Under the pieces are notes generated by a model. The model was not told where the DNA came from, did not search any database, and worked only from the letters and a program-made list of their open reading frames with translations. From an uncultured Roseburia sp. (GTDB lineage Bacteria; Bacillota; Clostridia; Lachnospirales; Lachnospiraceae), in NCBI GenBank assembly GCA_947057405.1, contig CAMSEJ010000174.1, positions 1-5,647 of the forward strand: 5,647 nt of DNA, given 5' to 3'. The position numbers and the translations under genes were made by a program. The stretch's first letter is position 1, and each line of letters begins with the position of its first letter. This document shows positions 1-5,469 of this stretch, one piece after another.

Positions 1-123
1 TTTCTCTAAATCTACGCTGTGCGCCGGACGTTTAAAAATTATGGCATGGGATGTGTGGGGTGGCTGGCTGTTTTGGCTTTTGCTTGAAGATTTTTGCTGC
101 TTGATGTTTGGTTGAGTTGCCAT
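1..123 (-). CDS. Unrecognised protein, N-terminal fragment cut by the window edge, last in the fab operon
   Basis: An open frame reads leftward from an ATG at 123-121 and runs off the window after 41 codons. The visible residues are rich in Gln, Ser, Lys and Pro (about residues 4-30), then give IIFKRPAHSVDLEK. The low-complexity start looks like a flexible tail or linker. No membrane segment or signal peptide is visible. A GTG at 162-160 is in frame, lies 7 nt after the fabF stop and has AGGGA about 11 nt upstream, so the true start may be there. The ATG has no convincing ribosome binding site. In many Clostridia the gene after fabF is accB (biotin carboxyl carrier protein). This stretch does not look like a typical AccB start, but an AccB with an added N-terminal tail cannot be excluded. 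No function is assigned. Confidence 0.4.
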   Translation of the reverse strand, partial: MATQPNIKQQKSSSKSQNSQPPHTSHAIIFKRPAHSVDLEK

Positions 124-169
124 AAAGGATCTTTTCTGCCGCAGCCCCTTTCTAATGGACACCGCTTAT

Positions 170-1405
170 CTATCCCTGGTACTTTGCAACTAAAAGGCTT
201 GCGTTATGTCCCCCAAAGCCTAGGGAATTGCTGAGTGCGTAAGGAAAGTCTCCTGTTACGGCTTCTTTGCAGTAATCCAGATCTAATTCTTCGTCCGGGG
301 TGGTGTAGCCTACGGTCCGGTGCAGATACCCTTCCTGAAGTTCTTTGACGCAGGTGACAAATTCAATTGCCCCTGCTGCGCCTAGCAGGTGCCCGACCAT
401 GGATTTGGTGGAGTTGATTTTGAGGTTTTTGGCATGATCCTGAAATGCCAGCTTGATTGCCCGGGTTTCAAACAGATCGTTGTGGTGCGTTGCCGTTCCG
501 TGTGCGTTGATATACGTGACTTCTTCCGGTTTTACGCCGGCGTCTTCCATTGCGTTTGTCATGGCGCGCGCCGCGCCTGCTCCGGTTTCTTCCGGTGAGG
601 TGATATGGTACGCATCTGAGGAACAGCCGTATCCGACTACCTCTGCGTAGATTTTTGCCCCTCTGGCTTTTGCGTGTTCCAATTCCTCTAAGATGACGAC
701 TGCCGCGCCTTCTCCCATGACGAAGCCGCTTCGGTTTTTGTCAAACGGAAGGGAACATTTTGCCGGATCGTCGACGGAGGACAATGCCGTTAATGCGGTA
801 AAGCCGCCGATGCCGATTGGGGTGACGGATGCTTCGCAGCCGCCGGCCGCCATAATGTCCGCTTCGCCGTACTGTACGGCGCGGTATGCATCGCCGATGG
901 TGTTGGTTCCGGTTGCGCAGGCGGTAACGCAGTTGATGCTTTTTCCTTTTAACCCGAACTGGATGGATACGTTTCCGGCCGCCATATTGCAGATCATAAG
1001 CGGTACCAGCAACGGGTTGATGCGGCTCGGACCTTTTTCAAGCAGCTTTTTGTGTTCACGCTCCATTGCCTGTAAGCTTCCGATGCCGGAGCCGATGGCT
1101 GTGCCGACGCGGTACGGATCTTCTTTTTCCATGTCGATGCCGGAATCAAGAAGCGCTTCTTTTGCCGCCGCAACGGCGTATTGGGAGAATAATTCCATCC
1201 GCTTTGCCGCTTTAAAATCCATGAAGTTTTTGCCATCAAAGCCTTTTACTTCGGCTGCTATGTGGCATTTGAATCCTTCTGTGTCAAATCTGGTGATCGG
1301 CGCAAACCCGGTTTTCCCTTCTTTTACGGAATCCCAGAACTGCGCAACGCTAAGCCCGGTTGGCGTGATTGCGCCCATACCTGTTACTACCACTCTTCTG
1401 CCCAT
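170..1405 (-). CDS. fabF: Beta-ketoacyl-ACP synthase II (FabF)
   Basis: FabF is the cytosolic elongating condensing enzyme of type II fatty acid synthesis. It joins malonyl-ACP to an acyl-ACP with loss of CO2. The 411-residue length matches the family. The Cys-His-His triad is visible: Cys163 in TACATGTNTIGDAY, His302 in INAHGTATHHND and His339 in STKSMVGHLLGAAGAIE, with the conserved Lys334 before the second His. The C-terminal NSLGFGGHNAS glycine motif is present near residues 392-403. The ATG at 1405-1403 has AGAGAGG 5 nt upstream and gives the expected MGRRVVVTGMGAITPTG start. It is the last complete gene of the acpP-fabK-fabD-fabG-fabF operon, 55 nt after fabG. No terminator is visible after its TAG, so transcription probably continues into the next gene. 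Confidence 0.97.
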   Translation of the reverse strand: MGRRVVVTGMGAITPTGLSVAQFWDSVKEGKTGFAPITRFDTEGFKCHIAAEVKGFDGKNFMDFKAAKRMELFSQYAVAAAKEALLDSGIDMEKEDPYRVGTAIGSGIGSLQAMEREHKKLLEKGPSRINPLLVPLMICNMAAGNVSIQFGLKGKSINCVTACATGTNTIGDAYRAVQYGEADIMAAGGCEASVTPIGIGGFTALTALSSVDDPAKCSLPFDKNRSGFVMGEGAAVVILEELEHAKARGAKIYAEVVGYGCSSDAYHITSPEETGAGAARAMTNAMEDAGVKPEEVTYINAHGTATHHNDLFETRAIKLAFQDHAKNLKINSTKSMVGHLLGAAGAIEFVTCVKELQEGYLHRTVGYTTPDEELDLDYCKEAVTGDFPYALSNSLGFGGHNASLLVAKYQG

Positions 1406-1460
1406 AATTTCCTCTCTTTCTGGTACGGCTGCCGCGTGTCGTCCTGCCGCGCGCCGTCTT

Positions 1461-2201
1461 TTAGATGGACATGCCGCCGTCTACGGCAAATACCTGCCCT
1501 GTGATATAATCCGCCTGACTGGATGCAAGGAATACTGCCATATCCGCAATGTCTTTTGGCGTTCCGATCCGCTTTAGCGGGATATTTTCTGTCATGGTGT
1601 CTTTTGCCGCCTGCGGCATGGCGTCTGTCATATCCGTTGCAATGAATCCGGGGGCAATGGCGTTTACGCATATGCCGCGGGACGCCAATTCCCTTGCCAC
1701 GCTTTTGGTCAGGCCGATTACGCCTGCCTTGCTGGCGGAATAGTTTGCCTGCCCGGCGTTTCCGAGTATGCCGGAAACGGAGGATATGTTGATGATTTTT
1801 CCGCTCTTTTGTTTTAAGAACCAACGGGACATGTGGCGGATGGTGTTGAACGCGCCTTTCAGGTTGGTCGCAATGACGTCGTCAAAATCTGCTTCTGACA
1901 TTTTCATCAGAAGGCCGTCGCGTGTGATGCCCGCGTTGTTGACTAATATGTCGATCCTGCCGTATGTCCGGATCAGTTCTGTGATCATGTCGCCGCAGGC
2001 GGTATAATCGGAGACGCAGCACTGATATATGGCTGCGTTTCCCCCGGCAGCTATGATTTCATCTGCCACGGCCTGAGCCCGGTCTTTGGAGCCGTTGTAA
2101 TTGATAATGACCTGCGCGCCCTGCGCCGCTAAGGCTTTGGCAATTGCCGCGCCGATCCCACGGCTTGCGCCGGTGACAAGCGCTGTTTTATTTTTCAACA
2201 T
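1461..2201 (-). CDS. fabG: 3-oxoacyl-ACP reductase (FabG), SDR family
   Basis: FabG is the cytosolic NADPH-dependent reductase that turns 3-oxoacyl-ACP into 3-hydroxyacyl-ACP, the first reduction of each elongation cycle. It is a 246-residue classical short-chain dehydrogenase. The nucleotide-binding TGASRGIG is at residues 10-17 and the NNAG motif at 88-91. The catalytic set is Asn113, Ser141, Tyr154 and Lys158 (YSASK). The C-terminal ITGQVFAVDGGMS (233-245) is typical of FabG. The ATG at 2201-2199 lies inside the 3' end of fabD, so the genes overlap by 14 nt. GGAGG (2218-2214) sits within fabD codons 12 nt upstream, which suggests translational coupling. Other SDR enzymes share the fold, but the flanking fabD and fabF make FabG very likely. 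Confidence 0.96.
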   Translation of the reverse strand: MLKNKTALVTGASRGIGAAIAKALAAQGAQVIINYNGSKDRAQAVADEIIAAGGNAAIYQCCVSDYTACGDMITELIRTYGRIDILVNNAGITRDGLLMKMSEADFDDVIATNLKGAFNTIRHMSRWFLKQKSGKIINISSVSGILGNAGQANYSASKAGVIGLTKSVARELASRGICVNAIAPGFIATDMTDAMPQAAKDTMTENIPLKRIGTPKDIADMAVFLASSQADYITGQVFAVDGGMSI

Positions 2202-3102
2202 ACCGCAAAAAATCCTCCATTTTATCTATATTGCAGACCGTTACGTCGCGGCTGATTTTGCGCATAAAACCGGTAAGGGTTTTACCGGGGCCGATTTCGA
2301 CGAAGGTGTCGGCGCCGTCTGCTATCAGACGCCGGATGGTCTGCTCCCAGCGGACGCTTGAAGCGACCTGCTTCGCCAGAAGCGGTTTTACGTCGGAAAC
2401 TTCTGTGACGTAATCTGCCGTTACGTTTGCCACATACGGAAGAAAAGTCTCAGAAATCGTTACGTCGTTTAACGCTTCTAAAAGCTGCTCTCCGGCATGG
2501 GCAAGCATGGGAGAATGGAACGGGCCGCTTACATTCAGCGGTACGATGCGCTTTGCACCCGCTTCCTTTAATGCCGCTCCCGCCGCATCGACAGCTGTCT
2601 GTTCCCCGGTTATGACAATCTGGCCCGGGCAGTTGTAGTTTGCAATGGATACCGTACCTTCGGTTTCGCCGCAGATTTTTTCGATGGCGGCCGCGTCAAG
2701 CCCGAGTACCGCGCTCATAGCGCCGCCTTTCGGCACGGCGTTCTGCATATAAATTCCGCGCTTGCGGATAACGGAAAATGCGTCTTCCATGCTCATGACG
2801 CCGGAAGCAATCAGCGCGCCGTATTCTCCTAAGCTTAAGCCTGCCGTAATATCCGGCGTATGGCCCCGTTCTTTTAACGCGGCATAAATTGCCGCCTCGG
2901 TTGCAAGCATTGTAATCTGTGTGTATTCCGTAATGTTTAACTGTTCGTTTTCCTCAAAGCAGAGTTTTGCAACGTCAAGGCCAGACGCCTTTTGCGCCAG
3001 TTCGTATACTTCTCTGCAGACCGGAAGGGAGTCGTAAAATTCTTTGCCCATTCCAATGTACTGCGAACCCTGTCCGGGGAACATAAATACCAGCTTACCC
3101 AT
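2188..3102 (-). CDS. fabD: Malonyl-CoA:ACP transacylase (FabD)
   Basis: FabD moves the malonyl group from CoA to the phosphopantetheine arm of ACP, supplying the extender unit. The 304 residues match the usual length. GQGSQ is at residues 10-14. The nucleophile elbow is GLSLGEY (88-94) with Ser90 as catalytic serine. Arg115 is in the malonate-binding position (RKRGIYMQ), and His196 in GPFHSPML completes the dyad. GPGKTLTGF is near the C-terminus (271-279). Leu89 stands where many FabDs have His (GHSLGE); this appears to be a tolerated variant, since the serine and its flanking glycines are intact. The ATG at 3102-3100 has AAAGG 9 nt upstream. The gene follows a 113-nt spacer with three hairpins and overlaps fabG by 14 nt. 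Confidence 0.96.
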   Translation of the reverse strand: MGKLVFMFPGQGSQYIGMGKEFYDSLPVCREVYELAQKASGLDVAKLCFEENEQLNITEYTQITMLATEAAIYAALKERGHTPDITAGLSLGEYGALIASGVMSMEDAFSVIRKRGIYMQNAVPKGGAMSAVLGLDAAAIEKICGETEGTVSIANYNCPGQIVITGEQTAVDAAGAALKEAGAKRIVPLNVSGPFHSPMLAHAGEQLLEALNDVTISETFLPYVANVTADYVTEVSDVKPLLAKQVASSVRWEQTIRRLIADGADTFVEIGPGKTLTGFMRKISRDVTVCNIDKMEDFLRYVEK

Positions 3103-3215
3103 GTGTTCCTGCCTTTCTGCTGCCGGAACTCATTTTCCGGCGGCTTTTCACTTTTGCTGCCCGACGGCTTTTTGGGGCGGCTTTTGACTTTACTGCCGGA
3201 ACTGTTTTCCGGCGG
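3103..3215 (-). repeat. Three tandem imperfect repeats, each a hairpin, in the fabK-fabD spacer
   Basis: The spacer between the fabK stop and the fabD start is almost entirely three diverged copies of a 36-37-nt unit. Each copy forms a hairpin of 25-26 nt: 3192-3216, 3156-3181 and 3119-3144. The hairpins are separated by similar spacers, TTTTGACTTT and TTTTCACTTTT on the plus strand. In mRNA sense the outer copies pair (A/G)CCGCCGGAA with TTCCGGCAG(T/C). The middle copy pairs GCCGCCC with GGGCAGC. All three keep the same single C-A mismatch at the third base pair of the stem. The first hairpin reaches into the fabK stop codon. No T-run follows any hairpin, so these are not simple terminators. 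An mRNA stability, processing or translation-buffering role is inferred only. Confidence 0.75.
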
Positions 3216-4145
3216 TTATTGTTTCACATGCAGCAGCGCGTCTGCTTCCTGCATGATTTCTTCTATTATCTCTTTACAGGTCTGTTCTTTTTTTACAAGG
3301 CCTGCAATCTGGCCTGCCATCAGGCTGCCGTTGACAACGTCGCCCTCCATTACGGCTTTGCGCAGCGATCCTAACGTCAATACCTCAAGTTCTTCTAATG
3401 AGACGCCTTGGGCTTCCATTTTCAGGTATTCGCGCGTCATTTTGTTGCGCAGAACGCGAATGGGATGCCCGGTGCTTCTGCCGGTTACTTCGGAATCAAT
3501 GTCCTTGGCTTTGATTACGCGTTCTTTGTAATTTGCATGTACGATGGATTCGTCTGCCACGATAAAACGCGTGCCCATCTGCACGGCGGATGCGCCGAGC
3601 ATCATAGCCGCCGCAAAGCCCCTGCCGTCGCCGATGCCCCCGGCTGCAATGACCGGGATATTGACTGCGTCCGCAACCTGCGGGACTAAGGTCATGGTGG
3701 TTGCGGAGCCAATATGCCCGCCGGATTCCGCGCCTTCCGCCACTACGGCGTCCGCGCCGCCCTTTTCCATCATCCGCGCCATTGCCACGCTTGCCACAAC
3801 GGGGATGACTTTAATCCCGGCTTCTTTCCACATCCCGATATAGGCCGCCGGGTTGCCAGCGCCTGTGGTGACTGCCGCTACGCCCTCCTCCACAACGACT
3901 TTAGCCACTTCGGGGGCGTTGGGGTTCATCAGCATGACGTTGACGCCGAACGGGCGGTCTGTCAGTTCTTTTACCTTGCGGATCTGCTCCCGCACGACTT
4001 CGGGCGGAGCGCTCGCCGCGCCGATAATCCCGAAGCCGCCCGCTTTTGATACCGCGGCGGCTAAATGATACTCTGCGACCCATGCCATCCCGCCCTGCAG
4101 AATGGGGTATGTTATCCCCAGCAGTTTCGTAATCTCGGTTTTCAT
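3216..4145 (-). CDS. fabK: Enoyl-ACP reductase II (FabK), FMN-dependent
   Basis: FabK is the cytosolic FMN- and NAD(P)H-dependent enoyl-ACP reductase used by many Bacillota instead of FabI. It catalyses the last reduction of each elongation cycle. From the chosen start the protein is 309 residues and forms a TIM-barrel of the nitronate monooxygenase/FabK family. Visible landmarks are PILQGGMAWVA (14-24), the segment EGAESGGHIG (137-146) with His144 at the same position as the catalytic His of pneumococcal FabK, and the flavin-binding AAGGIGDGRG (167-176) followed by GASAVQMGTRF (184-194). The fab context favours FabK over nitronate monooxygenase. The ATG at 4145-4143 lies 1 nt after the acpP stop. 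An in-frame GTG at 4160-4158 overlapping acpP is possible, but the ATG gives the usual MKTEITKLLGI start. Confidence 0.95.
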   Translation of the reverse strand: MKTEITKLLGITYPILQGGMAWVAEYHLAAAVSKAGGFGIIGAASAPPEVVREQIRKVKELTDRPFGVNVMLMNPNAPEVAKVVVEEGVAAVTTGAGNPAAYIGMWKEAGIKVIPVVASVAMARMMEKGGADAVVAEGAESGGHIGSATTMTLVPQVADAVNIPVIAAGGIGDGRGFAAAMMLGASAVQMGTRFIVADESIVHANYKERVIKAKDIDSEVTGRSTGHPIRVLRNKMTREYLKMEAQGVSLEELEVLTLGSLRKAVMEGDVVNGSLMAGQIAGLVKKEQTCKEIIEEIMQEADALLHVKQ

Positions 4146-4146
4146 C

Positions 4147-4380
4147 TTAGTTTTCCACACCTTTTGCGTTTAAGTATTCTATTACGTCGCTTACGGTTGC
4201 GATTTTCTCCAAATCCTCCGACGGGATTTCGATGCCGTATTCTTCTTCCAGGCTCATAACCAGTTCAAATAAATCCAGGGAATCTGCGCCCAGATCGTCT
4301 TTAAAATTGCTCTCTGCGCTGATTTCGCTTTCACTGATGTTTAACTGCTCCGCTATGATTTCTTTTACTTTTTCTAACAT
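4147..4380 (-). CDS. acpP: Acyl carrier protein (ACP)
   Basis: ACP carries the growing acyl chain on a 4'-phosphopantetheine arm and is the shared substrate of FabD, FabF, FabG and FabK in the cytosol. The 77-residue acidic helical protein has the modification motif GADSLDLFEL, with Ser34 as the attachment serine, and typical flanks (NFKDDLG before, EEEYGIEIPSEDLEKIATVSDVIEYL after). The ATG at 4380-4378 has AAAAGGAG about 6 nt upstream and gives a standard length. Longer reading frames upstream run through the promoter and are not used. It is the first gene of the operon, 1 nt before fabK, with a long AT-rich leader of about 58 nt containing three operator-like palindromes. Confidence 0.97.
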   Translation of the reverse strand: MLEKVKEIIAEQLNISESEISAESNFKDDLGADSLDLFELVMSLEEEYGIEIPSEDLEKIATVSDVIEYLNAKGVEN

Positions 4381-4400
4381 GGCTTTCTCCTTTTGATTGT

Positions 4401-4445
4401 TTTGCAATTCAAATATTTTGATTGTCAAACTATTTGACAGGCAAA
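4401..4445. promoter_or_regulatory. Three tandem 13-bp TTTG-N5-CAAA palindromes: putative FabT-like operator array
   Basis: Three 13-bp boxes lie in the acpP start region: TTTGCAATTCAAA (4401-4413), TTTGATTGTCAAA (4417-4429) and TTTGACAGGCAAA (4433-4445). Each is separated from the next by 3 bp, so the period is exactly 16 bp. The middle box has perfect 5-bp arms and closely matches the TTTGAT-type palindrome recognised by the MarR-family fatty acid repressor FabT of streptococci and lactococci. The right box touches the -10 element, and the others lie just downstream of the predicted start. Binding there would block initiation or early elongation. The half-sites of boxes 2 and 3 also form a perfect palindrome, TGTCAAACTATTTGACA (4423-4439). 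That a FabT-like protein binds is inferred; no regulator gene is in the window. Confidence 0.65.
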
Positions 4446-4473
4446 GTATATGACAGATGGAAGGATTTGTCAA
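4445..4473 (-). promoter_or_regulatory. Sigma-A promoter of the fab operon
   Basis: Read on the minus strand, a perfect -35 TTGACA (4473-4468) is followed after 17 nt by TATACT (4450-4445), five of six matches to the -10 consensus. Transcription should start near 4438, leaving a leader of about 58 nt before acpP. Just upstream (4494-4479) two A-tracts, AAAAAAATGAAAAAA, are placed like an UP element. This is a strong promoter on paper, which fits a repressed housekeeping operon. Confidence 0.8.
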
Positions 4474-4507
4474 TGGGGTTTTTTCATTTTTTTAAAGATT
4501 ATCCTTA

Positions 4508-4536
4508 ATGACATCTCTCTCAAAACCATGTATAAT
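4508..4536 (+). promoter_or_regulatory. Sigma-A promoter of the DUF3800 gene
   Basis: ATGACA (4508-4513, five of six to the -35 consensus) is followed after exactly 17 nt by a perfect TATAAT (4531-4536). The predicted start is near 4543, giving a leader of about 33 nt. It is divergent from the fab promoter; the two -35 elements are 34 bp apart, so proteins bound in the T-rich stretch between them could affect both. Confidence 0.7.
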
Positions 4537-4575
4537 AATCCCATAACCCCAAACACCCGCCCGCAAGGAGGACAC

Positions 4576-5286
4576 ATGAACCTGTACTTAGATGAATCCG
4601 GCGCAATCAGCCCCCATTTTACCGACAGTTTTTTCGTCATTGCCCTGCTCTGCGTCCACGATAAAAGCACCTTAGAACGCGCCTACAAGCGGTTTGTATC
4701 CTCCAACTACACCCGCCTGTGCGCACTCGACGCCCAAAAGCCCATCTCAAAAAACGGCAAGCCGCGCAAATCCGGCTCCGGAATGTTTGTCAACGGCAAA
4801 TTCAAGGAACTAAAAGGAGCCCGGTTCGATCCCGACATGAAAAAAACTTTTCTGGCCTTCTTCTCCCAGAAACACCTTTTTGACGTCTACTACATAAAAC
4901 TCGAAAACAAAACGCTGCCCGATGCGTTCCGCGCCAATCCCTCGCGCGCCTTTAATTATGCCGTCCGCCTTGCCCTGCAGTTTCTGATCCAAAACGGCTT
5001 TCTGCCGGACGAAGACTGCATCTTACAGCCGGACGAGCGGAACGAGAAAACCCAAAACCGTTTTTTTCTGGAAAACTATCTGAATACGGAGCTGGTTCTA
5101 AGCGGCACGGCGTCCGGCGCTTTTCTGGTCAGATATTTCGACTCCGCCTGCAATAAACTGATCCAGATTGCAGATGTTTTTGCAAACCTGTACTATTCCC
5201 AGCTGCAGACCGGACGGTATACACAGGAATTTCAGGCGTTAAAAAACAGCGGAATCCTCCGTTTTATCCTGGAAGTTCCGCTGTAA
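4576..5286 (+). CDS. DUF3800 domain protein, function unknown
   Basis: The 236-residue protein starts with MNLYLDESGAISPHFTD. This YLDES-type N-terminus with paired acidic residues Asp6 and Glu7 is the hallmark of the DUF3800 family. Further family-like acidic points are DERN (153-156) in the middle and LIQIADVFANLYYS (195-208) with Asp200 near the C-terminus. Together these could form a metal site of an RNase H-like nuclease fold, but that is inference and no activity is assigned. It has no signal peptide. A hydrophobic stretch at about 19-28 looks like a core beta strand. ATG 4576 has AAGGAGG 4 nt upstream. Frame upstream of it crosses the promoter and is not used. The gene is alone on its strand; DUF3800 genes often occur near mobile or defence genes, but none is visible here. 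Its last codons overlap a minus-strand terminator. Confidence 0.85.
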   Translation: MNLYLDESGAISPHFTDSFFVIALLCVHDKSTLERAYKRFVSSNYTRLCALDAQKPISKNGKPRKSGSGMFVNGKFKELKGARFDPDMKKTFLAFFSQKHLFDVYYIKLENKTLPDAFRANPSRAFNYAVRLALQFLIQNGFLPDEDCILQPDERNEKTQNRFFLENYLNTELVLSGTASGAFLVRYFDSACNKLIQIADVFANLYYSQLQTGRYTQEFQALKNSGILRFILEVPL

Positions 5287-5409
5287 ATCTGCACGCCGAT
5301 TAAATTTATTTAGAATCTTGACACCCAAACCTGCATATGCTATGATGGCACTATCAACAGTAAGTCCTGTGCCAGCGCCGTTATCCAGGTAAATGTCATA
5401 TGTTGGCAT
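5239..5409 (-). CDS. Doubtful 56-codon ORF between PPK2 and DUF3800
   Basis: An open frame starts at ATG 5409-5407 and ends at TAA 5241-5239. Its N-terminal half reads MPTYDIYLDNGAGTG followed by a mildly hydrophobic stretch. It has no ribosome binding site and overlaps the end of the DUF3800 gene by 48 nt. Its last codons form the stem and T-run of a strong intrinsic terminator, which would cut the message at or before the stop codon. These points argue against a real gene. It is listed because it is the only sizeable minus-strand ORF in the spacer; it could be a remnant. Confidence 0.15.
   Translation of the reverse strand: MPTYDIYLDNGAGTGLTVDSAIIAYAGLGVKILNKFNRRADLQRNFQDKTEDSAVF
5241..5283 (-). 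terminator. Intrinsic terminator on the minus strand, inside the 3' end of the DUF3800 gene
   Basis: On the minus strand CAGCGGAA (5283-5276) pairs with TTCCGCTG (5254-5247). An inner stem CTTCC/GGAGG has one G-U pair, a one-base A bulge and a 10-nt loop. Six Ts follow at once (5246-5241). On the plus strand no T-run follows, so it works leftward. It probably stops transcripts coming from the PPK2 side before they run antisense through the DUF3800 gene. Confidence 0.75.
5318..5346 (+). promoter_or_regulatory. Consensus sigma-A promoter downstream of the DUF3800 gene
   Basis: A perfect TTGACA (5318-5323) is followed after 17 nt by TATGAT (5341-5346), five of six matches to the -10 consensus. 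The start would be near 5353. No ORF with a ribosome binding site follows; a terminator comes about 90 nt later. This points to a short non-coding transcript. Confidence 0.55.
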
Positions 5410-5469
5410 CGCTGTCAGGCAATTGGTAGTGCATAAAATCAGATCAGTGGTTTGCTGGTCTGTTTTTTT
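5353..5469 (+). ncRNA. Candidate small RNA, about 117 nt, antisense to the PPK2 3' end
   Basis: The unit is bounded by a consensus promoter (5318-5346) and an intrinsic terminator (5440-5469). Between them there is only a 17-codon plus-strand frame from the ATG at 5342, which starts within the -10 element. Possible internal pairing: TGCC (5370-5373) with GGCA (5418-5421), AGCG (5374-5377) with CGCT (5410-5413), leaving a GTCA bulge, and a nested hairpin ATGTC/GGCAT (5393-5397, 5405-5409) stacked directly on it. The last part (5439-5469) is complementary to the final codons and stop of the PPK2 gene. It does not match any RNA family recognised here (not tRNA, 6S, SRP RNA or a known riboswitch). 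Start and end are predicted, not measured. Confidence 0.4.

Noticed and set aside
1425..1457. Repeated CTGCCGCG and weak ACGGC/GCCGT pairing in the fabG-fabF spacer
   Set aside because: The stem is only 5 bp, no T-run follows, and the GC-rich composition makes such matches likely by chance.
693..1577. Long plus-strand ORF (294 codons) opposite fabF and the fabG end
   Set aside because: It is an antisense shadow of a well-identified gene, has no ribosome binding site or recognisable domain, and is a by-product of codon bias.
4146..4160. GTG start for fabK five codons upstream, overlapping acpP
   Set aside because: AAAAGG directly abuts this GTG with no spacing, and the ATG at 4145 gives the usual family N-terminus. 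Not fully excluded.
4401..4445. FapR operator upstream of acpP
   Set aside because: FapR sites of Bacillus and Staphylococcus are based on TTAGTACC-type repeats; the boxes here are TTTGA/TCAAA and fit FabT-like MarR regulators instead.
4381..4473. Extended acpP start giving a 108-residue protein
   Set aside because: The extra codons run through the -35, -10 and operator boxes, the added residues do not look like ACP, and a good ribosome binding site precedes the ATG at 4380.
4450..4575. Upstream extension of the DUF3800 frame
   Set aside because: It begins before the promoter at 4508-4536; AAGGAGG and the YLDES motif fix the start at 4576.
5239..5409. Resemblance of the doubtful 56-codon ORF (IYLDNGAG) to the DUF3800 start (LYLDESGA)
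   Set aside because: The match is only a few residues, the key Glu is absent and the DNA shows no clear similarity; chance is the better explanation.
5348..5432. GCACTATC/GGTAGTGC as a closing stem of the candidate small RNA
   Set aside because: The left arm (5348-5355) lies mostly upstream of the predicted start near 5353, so it would not be in the RNA.
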